This document shows, piece after piece, positions 51,489-59,870 of a DNA stretch of 64,000 bases. Position 1 is the stretch's first letter. Every line of letters starts with the position of its first letter. Position numbers and translations under genes: made by a program. The stretch is from Treponema_I sp045616125 (lineage in GTDB: Bacteria > Spirochaetota > Spirochaetia > Treponematales > Treponemataceae): assembly GCA_045616125.1 (NCBI GenBank), contig JAZLGC010000092.1, forward strand, positions 1 to 64,000, written 5' to 3'. Below the pieces are notes generated by a model, which saw only the letters and a list, made by a program, of their open reading frames with translations, had not been told where the DNA came from and ran no database searches.

Positions 51489-52091
51489 ATGAATGAACCG
51501 GTAACCGGAACAAAAGATGAAATCAGACAGAAAATGAAAATGCGACTCAAGGAAATAAAAGCCCTGGAATCCATTCACGTTTCCCAAAGCATGCTGGCAA
51601 CAGACCGGCTTCTTGAGCACCCGCTGATACAGCAGGCATCGACAGTTCTGGCCTTTGTCAGCTATGGAACGGAAATAGACACCACTTTTCTGATACAGGA
51701 ACTGCTGGCGTCCGGAAAACAGGTGGCCCTACCCAGAACTACCGGTGACACCATGACCTTTCACCTTCTGCCATCTTCTGCCACAAAGGACAACTGGGCC
51801 AGTTATCTGGAACCGGGAGACTTTGGCATTTTAGTACCAAAATCAACACTGCCGGTATTTGAACCATCACCCAGTAACGGATCTGCAGTTGTGGTTCTTC
51901 CAGGCCTTGCTTTTGACCGGCAAAAGAACCGGCTAGGAAAAGGCAAAGGCTTTTACGACCGATACCTTGCTACCTGGATTACCGTTCCCACCATCGGATT
52001 CTGCTTTGACTGCCAGGTAATTTCTGAAGTTCCCTGCACCAATCTTGATGCCCCGGTAAACGCCATCGTTACCGATCTTCAGACCATCTGA
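51489..52091 (+). CDS. 5-formyltetrahydrofolate cyclo-ligase
   Basis: 200 aa from the ATG at 51489; an in-frame GTG at 51477 overlapping the previous stop is possible. Family motifs: DEIRQKMKMRLKEIKAL, where the substrate-binding basic residues of the N-terminus lie, LAFVSYGTEIDTTFLIQELL, and VLPGLAFDRQKNRLGKGKGF followed by YDRYL, the ATP-binding signature. The enzyme converts 5-formyl-THF to 5,10-methenyl-THF using ATP. It is 9 bp from the M16-like gene, which suggests co-transcription from that promoter. The ribosome-binding site is weak. Confidence 0.93.
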   Translation: MNEPVTGTKDEIRQKMKMRLKEIKALESIHVSQSMLATDRLLEHPLIQQASTVLAFVSYGTEIDTTFLIQELLASGKQVALPRTTGDTMTFHLLPSSATKDNWASYLEPGDFGILVPKSTLPVFEPSPSNGSAVVVLPGLAFDRQKNRLGKGKGFYDRYLATWITVPTIGFCFDCQVISEVPCTNLDAPVNAIVTDLQTI

Positions 52092-52133
52092 AAAATCCAA
52101 TACCAAACCGAAAATTTTCTACCGTCAACCTAC

Positions 52134-52162
52134 TTTTTTCGCAACCGGTTGCCGTGTATACT
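52134..52162 (+). promoter_or_regulatory. GH17 gene promoter with LacI-type operator in its spacer
   Basis: TATACT (52157-52162) is seven bases from the ATG at 52170; the -35 position (52134-52139) reads TTTTTT. The palindrome GCAACCGGTTGC (52141-52152) fills the spacer, so a bound repressor would block polymerase. Confidence 0.6.
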
Positions 52163-52169
52163 CTCTCTC

Positions 52170-53090
52170 ATGAAAATTCTCGATTACGGCAGAGCTATCT
52201 GCTATTCTGGCTACCGTCACGGACAGAGCCCCATGACCGTGGCACCCTCAAAAGATGAAATCAAAGAAGATCTGGAAATTCTTGTAAAAGACGGATACCG
52301 GTACCTTCGTATGTATGATCCCAACGTGCACGCAGAACGGGTTCTGGAACTGATTAAGGAAAACAATTACCCATTGCAGTGCATGATTGGTGTTGATAAC
52401 CAGCACGAAATCAATAACCCTAACTGCACCTGGAATCCCCAGCACGCATCTGACGAAGAACTGGCCGCCCACGCTGCACGAAATGACGCAGAAGTTGAAA
52501 AACTCATTGCACTGGTAAACCGTTTTCCGGAACAGGTATGTGCTGTTTCCATCGGTAACGAAAACACACCTTCCTGGGGAGAACACACGGTCAGCGAAGA
52601 CCGCCTTATCCAGCATGCACGCCGCCTTCGGGAAGGCACCGGAAAACCCGTAACTTTTAACGAAGGTTTCTTTGAATGGCCAAAACTGGCCCGCCTGGCA
52701 GAAGAAATGGATTTTATCAGCGTACACAGCTATCCCTGGCACTACGGAAACACCATTGATGAAGCAGTTGCCGTAAATAAAGAACACTACGAAAAAACCT
52801 GTCAGACTTTCCCCGGAAAACAGGTGCTTTTTACGGAAATCGGCTGGTCTACCATGCCCAACGACGTGTCAAAAGGTGCAAATGAAGAAAACCAGGGCAG
52901 ATACACACAAGAAGTTCTGACCTGGCTTGATAAAGAACAGATTATCGGCTTTTTGTTTGAAGCCTTTGATGAACCCTGGAAAGCTCCTAAACCGGAAGGA
53001 TCGGAAGCTCACTGGGGTCTGTACGATGTATCACGCAAAGCTAAAGCCGGCGCCGATGCTGTTCATAACCTGGAAAAAGCCGGGAAATGA
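52170..53090 (+). CDS. cytoplasmic GH17-like beta-glucanase
   Basis: 306 aa from the ATG at 52170. TIM-barrel landmarks of GH17 are present: YRYLRMYDPNVHAERVLELI, VSIGNENTPSW with the acid/base glutamate, DFISVHSYPWHYGNT, and QVLFTEIGWSTMPNDVSKGA with the nucleophile glutamate. GH17 enzymes act on beta-1,3-glucans. There is no signal peptide, so it processes imported oligosaccharides. The LacI-type operator in its promoter is the same as at cellobiose phosphorylase, tying it to beta-glucan use. There is no Shine-Dalgarno, and the -10 is seven bases from ATG. Its last 60 bp overlap the 3' end of aroA on the other strand. Confidence 0.88.
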   Translation: MKILDYGRAICYSGYRHGQSPMTVAPSKDEIKEDLEILVKDGYRYLRMYDPNVHAERVLELIKENNYPLQCMIGVDNQHEINNPNCTWNPQHASDEELAAHAARNDAEVEKLIALVNRFPEQVCAVSIGNENTPSWGEHTVSEDRLIQHARRLREGTGKPVTFNEGFFEWPKLARLAEEMDFISVHSYPWHYGNTIDEAVAVNKEHYEKTCQTFPGKQVLFTEIGWSTMPNDVSKGANEENQGRYTQEVLTWLDKEQIIGFLFEAFDEPWKAPKPEGSEAHWGLYDVSRKAKAGADAVHNLEKAGK

Positions 53091-54440
53091 AACTGAGCAG
53101 CACTCAGCATCTGTAACGGTAATGGTCTCTCCGGTGGGGAGACCTAAGCCCATGCACGCAAAACTCATGGCAACGCGGTGGTCAAGATAACTTTCTACCG
53201 TGGCGCCATGCAGTTTTGAAATATCACTGGAGCCGCGGATAACCAGACAGTCACCGTACAGCGGATCAGACTCCGGTAAGGTAAGGCCATCGGTAACATC
53301 AGCTCCGCATTTTCTCAGTTCATCCTGCATAACCTTAATACGGTCTGTTTCTTTTTTGCGGCAGACACCGGTATCATCAAGTACAACAGTTCCATCAGTA
53401 AATGCTGCAAGAACAGCCAGTGCACAGACTGCATCAGGGAATCCTGAAATATTTACCCGGAGAACACCACTGGGGTCCTGAACTGCAAGACGGGGAGTCT
53501 TACTGCCGTTTACATACAAGGTACCAGTTTGAGCATCGGCAGCATCTTTTTTCAGTTCAATATCGGCCCCAAGCGCACGGAGCACGTCTACTACAGCTTC
53601 GTCACCCTGGCTTCCGGTACAGTCAACGCCGGTAATGGCAATGTCGCTGTGGCTTAAAAGAGCAGCCATTAAGGGGAATGCAACACCTTCCCAGTCAGCA
53701 GGAACGGTGCGATCAAAGGCCTTAATAATATGAGGGCCGGTTACGGTAATGGATGTAAAGTCGTCTGACATGGCCACCGGGAACCCAACGCTTTCAAGCC
53801 ACTGCTTTGTCATGGTCAGGTATGGGGTTTCTTTGGGGTCAGTCAGTTTCATGGTGATGGTGCCGTTTACCCGGGTAGAAGCCATCATAAGGCCCGAAAT
53901 GTACTGGGATAATCGGCCGTCAGTTACGACAGTGCCGGGAGCAATGGGGCCGGTTACGGTAAATGGCGGGGCGTCGATTCCGGTGCGTTCTGTAGCAGCA
54001 GAGGCCCCAAGCTGAACCAGGGCATCAAGCAGATGTGACACCGGACGTTTGCAGATTGATTCGTCGCCGGTAAAGCGGCTGGTACCGGTAAAAGTAGCTG
54101 CTACGGGAGTAAAGAAGTACAGGGTTGAGCCGGAGTTTCCCACATCAACGGTTACGTCAGGTACATGGGCATTTTTGCCGGCACCGGTTACCACCCAGGT
54201 AGCAGCCGGGGTTCCCAGTGGATGACCGGCAGCATCAACGGGGCAGCCGATATCACAGTCTGCACCAAAGGCCTTGATGGCATGGGCAGCAGACAGACAG
54301 TCAGCACTGGGCAGTGGATTATGAATATATGAAACGCCCTCTCCTAAAGCAGCCAGAAGCAGGGCACGGATAGTATGACTTTTTGATCCAGGAACTGACA
54401 CAGAACCGGACAGTTTGTTATTATTGGTAGAAACATTCAT
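53031..54440 (-). CDS. aroA: 3-phosphoshikimate 1-carboxyvinyltransferase (EPSP synthase)
   Basis: 469 aa from the ATG at 54440. Motifs: LSGSVSVPGSKSHTIRALLL (shikimate-3-phosphate binding), VDVGNSGSTLYFFTPVA replacing the usual GNAGTAMR region, DGRLSQYISGLMMAS, and KKETDRIKVMQDELRKCGAD followed later by YLDHRVAMSFACMG. It joins phosphoenolpyruvate and shikimate-3-phosphate in aromatic amino acid synthesis. The second motif is divergent, as in some class II-like enzymes. No Shine-Dalgarno is present; TAAAGT ends five bases before the ATG, with GTGACA 18 bp further upstream, so this may be another leaderless gene. Its 3' end overlaps the GH17 gene by 60 bp. Confidence 0.93.
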   Translation of the reverse strand: MNVSTNNNKLSGSVSVPGSKSHTIRALLLAALGEGVSYIHNPLPSADCLSAAHAIKAFGADCDIGCPVDAAGHPLGTPAATWVVTGAGKNAHVPDVTVDVGNSGSTLYFFTPVAATFTGTSRFTGDESICKRPVSHLLDALVQLGASAATERTGIDAPPFTVTGPIAPGTVVTDGRLSQYISGLMMASTRVNGTITMKLTDPKETPYLTMTKQWLESVGFPVAMSDDFTSITVTGPHIIKAFDRTVPADWEGVAFPLMAALLSHSDIAITGVDCTGSQGDEAVVDVLRALGADIELKKDAADAQTGTLYVNGSKTPRLAVQDPSGVLRVNISGFPDAVCALAVLAAFTDGTVVLDDTGVCRKKETDRIKVMQDELRKCGADVTDGLTLPESDPLYGDCLVIRGSSDISKLHGATVESYLDHRVAMSFACMGLGLPTGETITVTDAECCSVSFPGFFQVMNSIGAGFSFA

Positions 54441-54521
54441 AGGACACTTTATCACAAAAAAGTATTGCGTGTCACGGTTATTTGTGGTACTTTTGCGATT
54501 ACGACATGCGCATTTTCGCTG

Positions 54522-54527
54522 TATACT
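54522..54527 (+). promoter_or_regulatory. candidate -10 box of the diaminobutyrate aminotransferase gene
   Basis: TATACT, with TTACGA 17 bp upstream. The leader would be about 107 bases, unlike the leaderless genes with the same -10. Confidence 0.4.
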
Positions 54528-54640
54528 GTGGATATTGCGCAAACGCATAAACAACTGCCGTTGACAGACATTATCCCACCGGCCCGCACAGGAGTTCATC
54601 CGAAATAACCTGATGCAGAGCCACGTAATGGAGAAAGTAG

Positions 54641-56005
54641 ATGGTTCAGAAAAACTCTGAATGCACCAATCAGTATTACATTACCAGACAGGATTCCACC
54701 GAATCAAACGCACGTAGTTACCCCAGAAAATTTCCTTTTGCACTTGCAAAAGCACAAGGCTCATGGATCGAAGACGTTGAAGGGAACAAGTATCTGGACT
54801 TTTTGTGCGGAGCAGGCACTCTCGCACTTGGCCACAACGATCCTGAAGTAAATCAGGCAATGATCGAACTGTTAACCAGTGGAGCACCACTGCATACACT
54901 CGACCTGACAACTCCTACAAAAGACAAGTTTGTAGAAACACTTCAGGCACTTCTTCCAGGAGAACTGAAAAACAATGCAAAAATTCAGTTCTGCTCACCA
55001 TCAGGCACCGACGCAACTGACGCAGCTCTCAAACTGTGTAAGACTGCTACCGGCCGTTCTTCGATCATCGCTTTCGGTGGTGGATATCACGGCATGGGAC
55101 ACGGAGCCATGGCATGTACCGGTAACCTGGGTGCAAAATCAAAAGTACACGGTCTGATGCCCGAAGTACATTTCTTCCCATACCCATACTCATACCGCTG
55201 TCCATTCGGTCTTGGCGGCGATGCTGGTGTAGATGCTGCATGTGCCTACTTTGAACGGACCCTGAAAGATCCTGAAAGCGGTATCACCAAGCCAGCTGCA
55301 GTTATTATCGAACCAATCCAGGGAGAAGGTGGTGTAATCCCCGCTCCTGTTAAATTCCTTCAGACCATCCGCCGCGTAACCAAAGAACTGGGCATCCCTA
55401 TGATCTGTGATGAAATCCAGTGCGGTATCGGACGCAGCGGTAAACTGTTTGCCTTTGAATATGCAGACATCGTTCCAGATGTAATTCTGTCATCAAAAGC
55501 AATCGGTGGTACCCAGCCTCTGGCAGTTGTTATCTACAACAAAGACCTGGACGTTTGGACTCAGGGAGCCCATGCCGGAACCTTCCGCGGTAACCAGCTG
55601 GCAATGAAAGCAGGAACCGTTGTTCTGAACCGTGTTTCAAAACCAGAATTCCTGGCAGACGTTGCAGAAAAAGGTGAACTGACCCGTGCAAAACTCTTAA
55701 AACTGAAAGAAGAAGTTTCTATCATCGGTGATGTTCGCGGTAAGGGTCTCATGATTGGTACCGAATTTGTCGATCCAAACGGACCAGTTGATTCTATCGG
55801 TTCAAAACCAGCCAGCGGAGAAATCTCTGCACGTGTTCAGAAACTCTGCTTTGAACGCGGTCTGGTAATTGAAAAAGGTGGACGGGGCGGTTCAGTAATG
55901 CGCTGTCTGTGTGCACTGAACGTATCCCGCGAAGACCTGAACAAAGCCTACGACATCTTTGCTGATGTAGTACGCACTGTTGACGCTGAATACGTATCAA
56001 AATAA
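54641..56005 (+). CDS. dat: L-2,4-diaminobutyrate:2-oxoglutarate aminotransferase
   Basis: 454 aa, with TGGAGAAAG before the ATG. It is a class III PLP aminotransferase closely resembling diaminobutyrate aminotransferases of Acinetobacter type: ESNARSYPRKFPFALAKAQG, FLCGAGTLALGHNDPEVNQA, PLHTLDLTTPTKDKFVE, and FSSG-like IQFCSPSGTDATDAALKL. The PLP aspartate and lysine lie in MICDEIQCGIGRSGKLFAFE and VILSSKAIGGTQPLAVV. It interconverts aspartate-semialdehyde plus glutamate with 2,4-diaminobutyrate and 2-oxoglutarate, a step toward 1,3-diaminopropane or ectoine. The usual partner, diaminobutyrate decarboxylase, is not next to it. Codon use looks like that of highly expressed genes. A terminator follows. 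Confidence 0.9.
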   Translation: MVQKNSECTNQYYITRQDSTESNARSYPRKFPFALAKAQGSWIEDVEGNKYLDFLCGAGTLALGHNDPEVNQAMIELLTSGAPLHTLDLTTPTKDKFVETLQALLPGELKNNAKIQFCSPSGTDATDAALKLCKTATGRSSIIAFGGGYHGMGHGAMACTGNLGAKSKVHGLMPEVHFFPYPYSYRCPFGLGGDAGVDAACAYFERTLKDPESGITKPAAVIIEPIQGEGGVIPAPVKFLQTIRRVTKELGIPMICDEIQCGIGRSGKLFAFEYADIVPDVILSSKAIGGTQPLAVVIYNKDLDVWTQGAHAGTFRGNQLAMKAGTVVLNRVSKPEFLADVAEKGELTRAKLLKLKEEVSIIGDVRGKGLMIGTEFVDPNGPVDSIGSKPASGEISARVQKLCFERGLVIEKGGRGGSVMRCLCALNVSREDLNKAYDIFADVVRTVDAEYVSK

Positions 56006-56070
56006 TCTTTGATTATTTTGAACTCGAGTTTCGCTTCGCAAAACTCGTGAGCAAACATAATTGATGACAA

Positions 56071-56103
56071 AAGCCGCTGGCATTATGTCAGCGGCTTTTT
56101 TTT
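56071..56103 (+). terminator. intrinsic terminator of dat
   Basis: AAGCCGCTG (56071-56079) pairs with CAGCGGCTT (56089-56097), followed by a T-run. A second hairpin at about 56021-56048 precedes it. Confidence 0.88.
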
Positions 56104-56147
56104 ATCCTTAATTGCAGATACTCGTCTGTAGCACTTTTTTCTGGAAT

Positions 56148-56345
56148 TACATATAAAAACCCAGCCAGGCCAATAAAATTCGATCGCTTATATGTATTTC
56201 TACCGATTAAAATCCCCTTTTTTCCTTGTAACTACATATAAATCATCACTATTCAGCCATCTTATATGTTATTATGCCCTTCATTACACCCAGACTTACA
56301 TATAAGCCGCGCCAAAAATCAGCCTTCCCTGCAGTTTTATATGTA
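56148..56345. repeat. alternating inverted 9-mers TACATATAA / TTATATGTA
   Basis: Six 9-mers alternate in orientation: TACATATAA at 56148, 56233 and 56297, and its complement at 56188, 56262 (last base changed) and 56337. Each pair encloses 31, 20 and 31 bp. The rest of the stretch 56104-56359 is AT-rich, with no gene visible apart from the 3' end of the metallophosphoesterase remnant. Confidence 0.7.
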
Positions 56346-56359
56346 ATCAGCGGAAAAAA

Positions 56360-56820
56360 TCAACTACGCGGTACAGAAATGCATTTTGGAATCAATGTTA
56401 TTTCTTTAGTTTTTAAATCGCTATATTTCAGAACAGTAAACTCGTTAGAATCCATACAAACGTTCCTGTATTTTGCAGGATTCACCTTTTGATGCTGAAA
56501 GGCTTTTTATTTGCCCTGATGTCATGATTTCCAAGAATCAAACACATATGGCGATTCTTTTTCATTCGCATTACATCATTCATAATCTGTGATTGTTCGA
56601 GATTCGCATTTAAATACACGTCTCCAAGATTCCATATCAGACAGTCATCTGGTAATTCATCAAATTTCGTAAGCAGATACTCAGTCATTTTCAAACAATC
56701 ATCAAAAGGCCTGTTGCAATATGTAATTATGTTCTTGTGGTACAGATGAAGGTCAATTGTTATATACACCTTTTCAGGAGGGTATCCCAGGAAAAAATCT
56801 TGTTCGGTAATAGTTGTCAT
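56360..56820 (-). pseudogene. metallophosphoesterase, frameshifted
   Basis: The intact frame (56820 to 56482, 112 aa) starts MTTITEQDFFLGYPPEKVYI and includes ITIDLHLYHKNIITYCNRPF, IWNLGDVYL and LILGNHDIR, the metal-binding blocks of small calcineurin-like phosphoesterases. It ends early at FSIKR. A shift by one base near 56490 continues as QHQKVNPAKYRNVCMDSNEF and TVLKYSDLKTKEI to a stop at 56360; NVCMDSNEFTVLKYSDL resembles the usual NVGxDxxxxxPxSxxE tail of the family. Joined, they give about 153 residues, the family's length. It is last in the RNA-repair operon, 10 bp after the RlaP-like gene, with AGGAAG upstream. A sequencing error or programmed frameshift is possible. Confidence 0.72.
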
Positions 56821-56830
56821 TCTGGTCTTC

Positions 56831-57619
56831 CTAGCTTCCAGATTTACAGCCCCATGTCACTATTCTGATAAACGCTGCGTTAAGGTTCTCCCACGAGGCT
56901 GTATTGGTCTCTGCCATATCACGTACCTGCAGATCTATCTCTTCAATGTTTCTATCCAACCATGCGTCCAGTGCTGGAATCCGCTTCCCTGTAACTGATT
57001 CAGGGGCAGTCATTTTAGTTTTGACAATCTGCTGCAGTTCCGCTTTTACAACAGGATCATTACAACACACAAGAAGAGAATTAAACTCAATGCACGGTAT
57101 GGTCTTATCGGCAATAATGCTTTTTGCTGACAGTATGGCACGGGAGACATACAGATATTTTTTCTGGGAAATCAACTGGCCATTTCCAAACACATAGCGA
57201 TATCCCTGATGTTTAGCCATCGACAAATAATGATATATCGCTTTCTGTGGGTTAAAATACCTGTCCAGAGAAGCTTTCAATCCTTCCCATTGCTCAGTGG
57301 TTCGATACACCATAGGAGAATTTGCCCATTCAAATACGTTCTGGTTTCCTGCATGTATCAGTTTAAGAGCCTTTTTCAAATCCCAGCCATTAATATCAAG
57401 TTCATCATCAAGCTGCCATTCAATTACATCACGGACTTCATCAAGACGAAGATAGTCCTGCTGACTACGGACATAGATAAAACGCACATCGTAGTCGCTG
57501 TCAGGCGATGCAAAACCCCATGCCCGGCTGCCGCTTTCGCAGGCATAAATAATCCGGACCTTCTCTGTCCTCTCAATATCCAGAAGCTTCTGGGAGATGA
57601 TGTTGGTATAGTCTCTCAT
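56831..57619 (-). CDS. RlaP-like nucleotidyltransferase (RNA repair)
   Basis: 262 aa. The polymerase-beta-type nucleotidyltransferase core is IIYACESGSRAWGFASPDSD followed by YDVRFIYV: the GSR and DxD motifs with both catalytic aspartates. The rest fits the RlaP family (RNA repair pathway DNA polymerase beta family), including ELDINGWDLKKALKLIHAGN and NVFEWANSPMVY. It starts 12 bp after rtcB with AAGGGAACAAC as ribosome-binding site. The pairing with rtcB supports a role in RNA repair, for example adding or exchanging nucleotides at broken tRNA ends; its exact activity is not established. Confidence 0.88.
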   Translation of the reverse strand: MRDYTNIISQKLLDIERTEKVRIIYACESGSRAWGFASPDSDYDVRFIYVRSQQDYLRLDEVRDVIEWQLDDELDINGWDLKKALKLIHAGNQNVFEWANSPMVYRTTEQWEGLKASLDRYFNPQKAIYHYLSMAKHQGYRYVFGNGQLISQKKYLYVSRAILSAKSIIADKTIPCIEFNSLLVCCNDPVVKAELQQIVKTKMTAPESVTGKRIPALDAWLDRNIEEIDLQVRDMAETNTASWENLNAAFIRIVTWGCKSGS

Positions 57620-57631
57620 GTTGTTCCCTTT

Positions 57632-58852
57632 CTAATCTGCTGCTTTGAAATTATAAATCGGTTTGATGATATTCACGATATCTGCAGTAGGACCGATATT
57701 CGACACGATATCATCCATGGTTTTATACGCCATAGGTGCCTCATCCAGCGTATCCAGAGAGACCGTAGTGGAATAAATTCCAGACATTTCTGCCTTGAAT
57801 TCTTCCAGGCTCAACTGCTTTTTTGCTTTTGAACGGCTCATTATACGACCAGCACCATGTGGAGCTGAACAGTTCCAGTCTTCATTTCCCTTTCCGATAC
57901 AAACAAGGGAGCCGTCCCGCATATTGATTGGAATCAGGAGTTTCTCTCCCTTTTGGGCACTGACGGCACCTTTCCGCAGAATCATATTTTCTGTATCGAT
58001 GTAGTTATGAATAGTCGTGAACTGATCAATTATTTCATCCTGCTTCAAATGCAGCCCGATGGAGATGACATCAATCATGGCCTTACGGTTCAGACGGGCA
58101 AAATGCTGCATAATCCGCATATCGTTAATATAATCATCAAACAGATACCCTTCTACGTAAGCAAGGTCTTTCGGAATCGCAGTTTTTATCTGCGTAGTCA
58201 TTTCAGCATATACCGTAGCGATTTCTGATTGTCTGCCTTGCGCTTTCAACTCTGAAATCATTGCCTCTATCTCAGCCTTTGTATTGCCATTCAGCTGCTT
58301 CCAGGCCATTTCCTGATAATACTCAGCAATCTCTAATCCTGCATGACGGCTTCCGGAGTGTACAACGATATACAGATTCCCTTCTTCATCACGGTCAGCT
58401 TCAATAAAGTGGTTGCCCCCTCCCAAAGTTCCCAGACTCAAGCGTGCCCGGTTTTTGGTATATTTTCCCTTGATGCTGGACCATTCAACTTCATCTACGT
58501 ACTTGTGGGGAAACTTTCGAACATCATATCCACAGGGGATGTTCTTCCGGATGATGGAATCAAGAACGGCAGGGTTGAAATTACGGGATGCATCACTGTC
58601 TTTGTGAATCATCAGCGTTTCCATACCGCAACCAATATCAACACCCACAAGATTGGGGACGATTTTATCCTTAATGGTCATGGTAGTTCCGATGGTACAA
58701 CCGGCTCCCGCGTGAACATCAGGCATAAGGCGGATTTTACTGCCTTCTGTAAATTCCTGGTTACACAGTGTCTGGATCTGCTGCAGTGATTTTTCATCAA
58801 CTGATTCGGTATACACTTTTGCTGTGTTGTATGAACCTGTTACTTCTAACAT
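57632..58852 (-). CDS. rtcB: RNA-splicing ligase RtcB
   Basis: 406 aa. Signature blocks: IRLMPDVHAGAGCTIGTTMT, VGVDIGCGMETLMIHKD with the manganese-binding Asp and Cys, LGGGNHFIEAD, VVHSGSRHAG, and NCSAPHGAGRIMSRSKAKK with the histidine that is guanylylated. This is the shorter RtcB version common in anaerobes. It seals 2',3'-cyclic phosphate or 3'-phosphate RNA ends to 5'-OH ends using GTP and Mn2+. GGAGG precedes the ATG. It is preceded by two WYL-domain proteins and followed by the RlaP-like gene, forming an RNA-repair operon; control by WYL proteins replaces the RtcR of enterobacteria. Confidence 0.95.
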   Translation of the reverse strand: MLEVTGSYNTAKVYTESVDEKSLQQIQTLCNQEFTEGSKIRLMPDVHAGAGCTIGTTMTIKDKIVPNLVGVDIGCGMETLMIHKDSDASRNFNPAVLDSIIRKNIPCGYDVRKFPHKYVDEVEWSSIKGKYTKNRARLSLGTLGGGNHFIEADRDEEGNLYIVVHSGSRHAGLEIAEYYQEMAWKQLNGNTKAEIEAMISELKAQGRQSEIATVYAEMTTQIKTAIPKDLAYVEGYLFDDYINDMRIMQHFARLNRKAMIDVISIGLHLKQDEIIDQFTTIHNYIDTENMILRKGAVSAQKGEKLLIPINMRDGSLVCIGKGNEDWNCSAPHGAGRIMSRSKAKKQLSLEEFKAEMSGIYSTTVSLDTLDEAPMAYKTMDDIVSNIGPTADIVNIIKPIYNFKAAD

Positions 58853-58931
58853 ATAAAACCTCCATATGTGTGTTCATTATGCTGAAAGCCAGATTCACAA
58901 TCGCGGAAAAATTATTGCGAAAAACGGTCCC

Positions 58932-59870
58932 CTACCCTATCAGTCTGAGTTGCATCCCAATCCGGCGCATGATTTCCCCTACAACGTAATTGGGTTCCAG
59001 AACCTTAATGACCGGGCCGAACTGTAACAGACGGATAACCATCTCTGTTTCGTCCTCCCGGTTAAATTCCAGTTCCATGCGGTATCTGTTGTCATCAAGC
59101 TTCGTAATCTTCTTTTTGAGGTTTGCAAAATGCATGCTGACTCTTTCCAGGGCATTTCGTTCATCCGTAATCTCCAGAACAATCGTATCAGTATCGTACT
59201 CCCCTACTTCAGAATATGATTTCTTCTGCGGATTATCAGCAAACCGTAAAGAAATAATCCGCCCCAAATTAATGACATGGGTTTCGCTTCGGCCCGCCAG
59301 AACAATGCGGAATTTATCATCTTTTTCTGAGTACTCAAGCTTTTCCGGAATACCTGTTACCCTGAATTCCTTACCATGCCGGTTACGAAGCGTAAATTCC
59401 AGTGTAAGTCCGTTTTCCTTCGCTTCAACAATCATACGGAACCGCTTCTTGTAATTGGAATCTTCAAAATCATCACCATCGGCATAGGCATCAAATACCT
59501 GGTAATCTCCCGGCTGCCAGAGAGGCTCCACATCAGCAAGCTGCTTTTCAAAATAGTCAAAATCCAGATCAAAAAGTCTGATTCTTCTGTCGTTTAGAAC
59601 TGCCTTCAGATACTGCAGCTGCAGTGTAGTCAGTGGCAGTACCGGAGTATGTTTTACGACAGAAGAAAACAGGTTCTCTTCACGGTTGAACTTCAAAAGC
59701 TGCCATTTTTCTTTTTCAATGGCTTCAGTAATGGGCACAACACTTTCTGCATAGGCATTTTCCATGATGCATTCATACAATCCATTCGCAGTTAGTCTGC
59801 CGTTCAGCGCCTTCTCGAGAATCTTTGCCATGGTGTTGTAGTAGGTACCGTATATTTCGTTAAAAATCAT
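58932..59870 (-). CDS. WYL-domain protein, second of a pair
   Basis: 312 aa. The N-terminal 110 residues are helical with no clear helix-turn-helix (TMAKILEKALNGRLTANGLY, VLPLTTLQLQYLKAVLNDRR). A WYL-type Sm-like beta domain covers about 135-220 (EFTLRNRHGKEFRVTGIPEK, VINLGRIISLRF), followed by a WCX-like C-terminal region ending LLQFGPVIKVLEPNYVVGEI. The start overlaps the stop of the first WYL gene by ATGA, so the two are coupled and may form a heteromeric regulator. WYL domains are thought to bind nucleic acid or nucleotide ligands. It ends 79 bp before rtcB. Confidence 0.82.
   Translation of the reverse strand: MIFNEIYGTYYNTMAKILEKALNGRLTANGLYECIMENAYAESVVPITEAIEKEKWQLLKFNREENLFSSVVKHTPVLPLTTLQLQYLKAVLNDRRIRLFDLDFDYFEKQLADVEPLWQPGDYQVFDAYADGDDFEDSNYKKRFRMIVEAKENGLTLEFTLRNRHGKEFRVTGIPEKLEYSEKDDKFRIVLAGRSETHVINLGRIISLRFADNPQKKSYSEVGEYDTDTIVLEITDERNALERVSMHFANLKKKITKLDDNRYRMELEFNREDETEMVIRLLQFGPVIKVLEPNYVVGEIMRRIGMQLRLIG

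Noticed and set aside
54600..54640. Extension of aroA to an upstream start at 54599
   Set aside because: The extra N-terminal residues have no family similarity and would cross the -10-like TAAAGT box; the ATG at 54440 begins immediately before the conserved SVSVPGSKSH segment.
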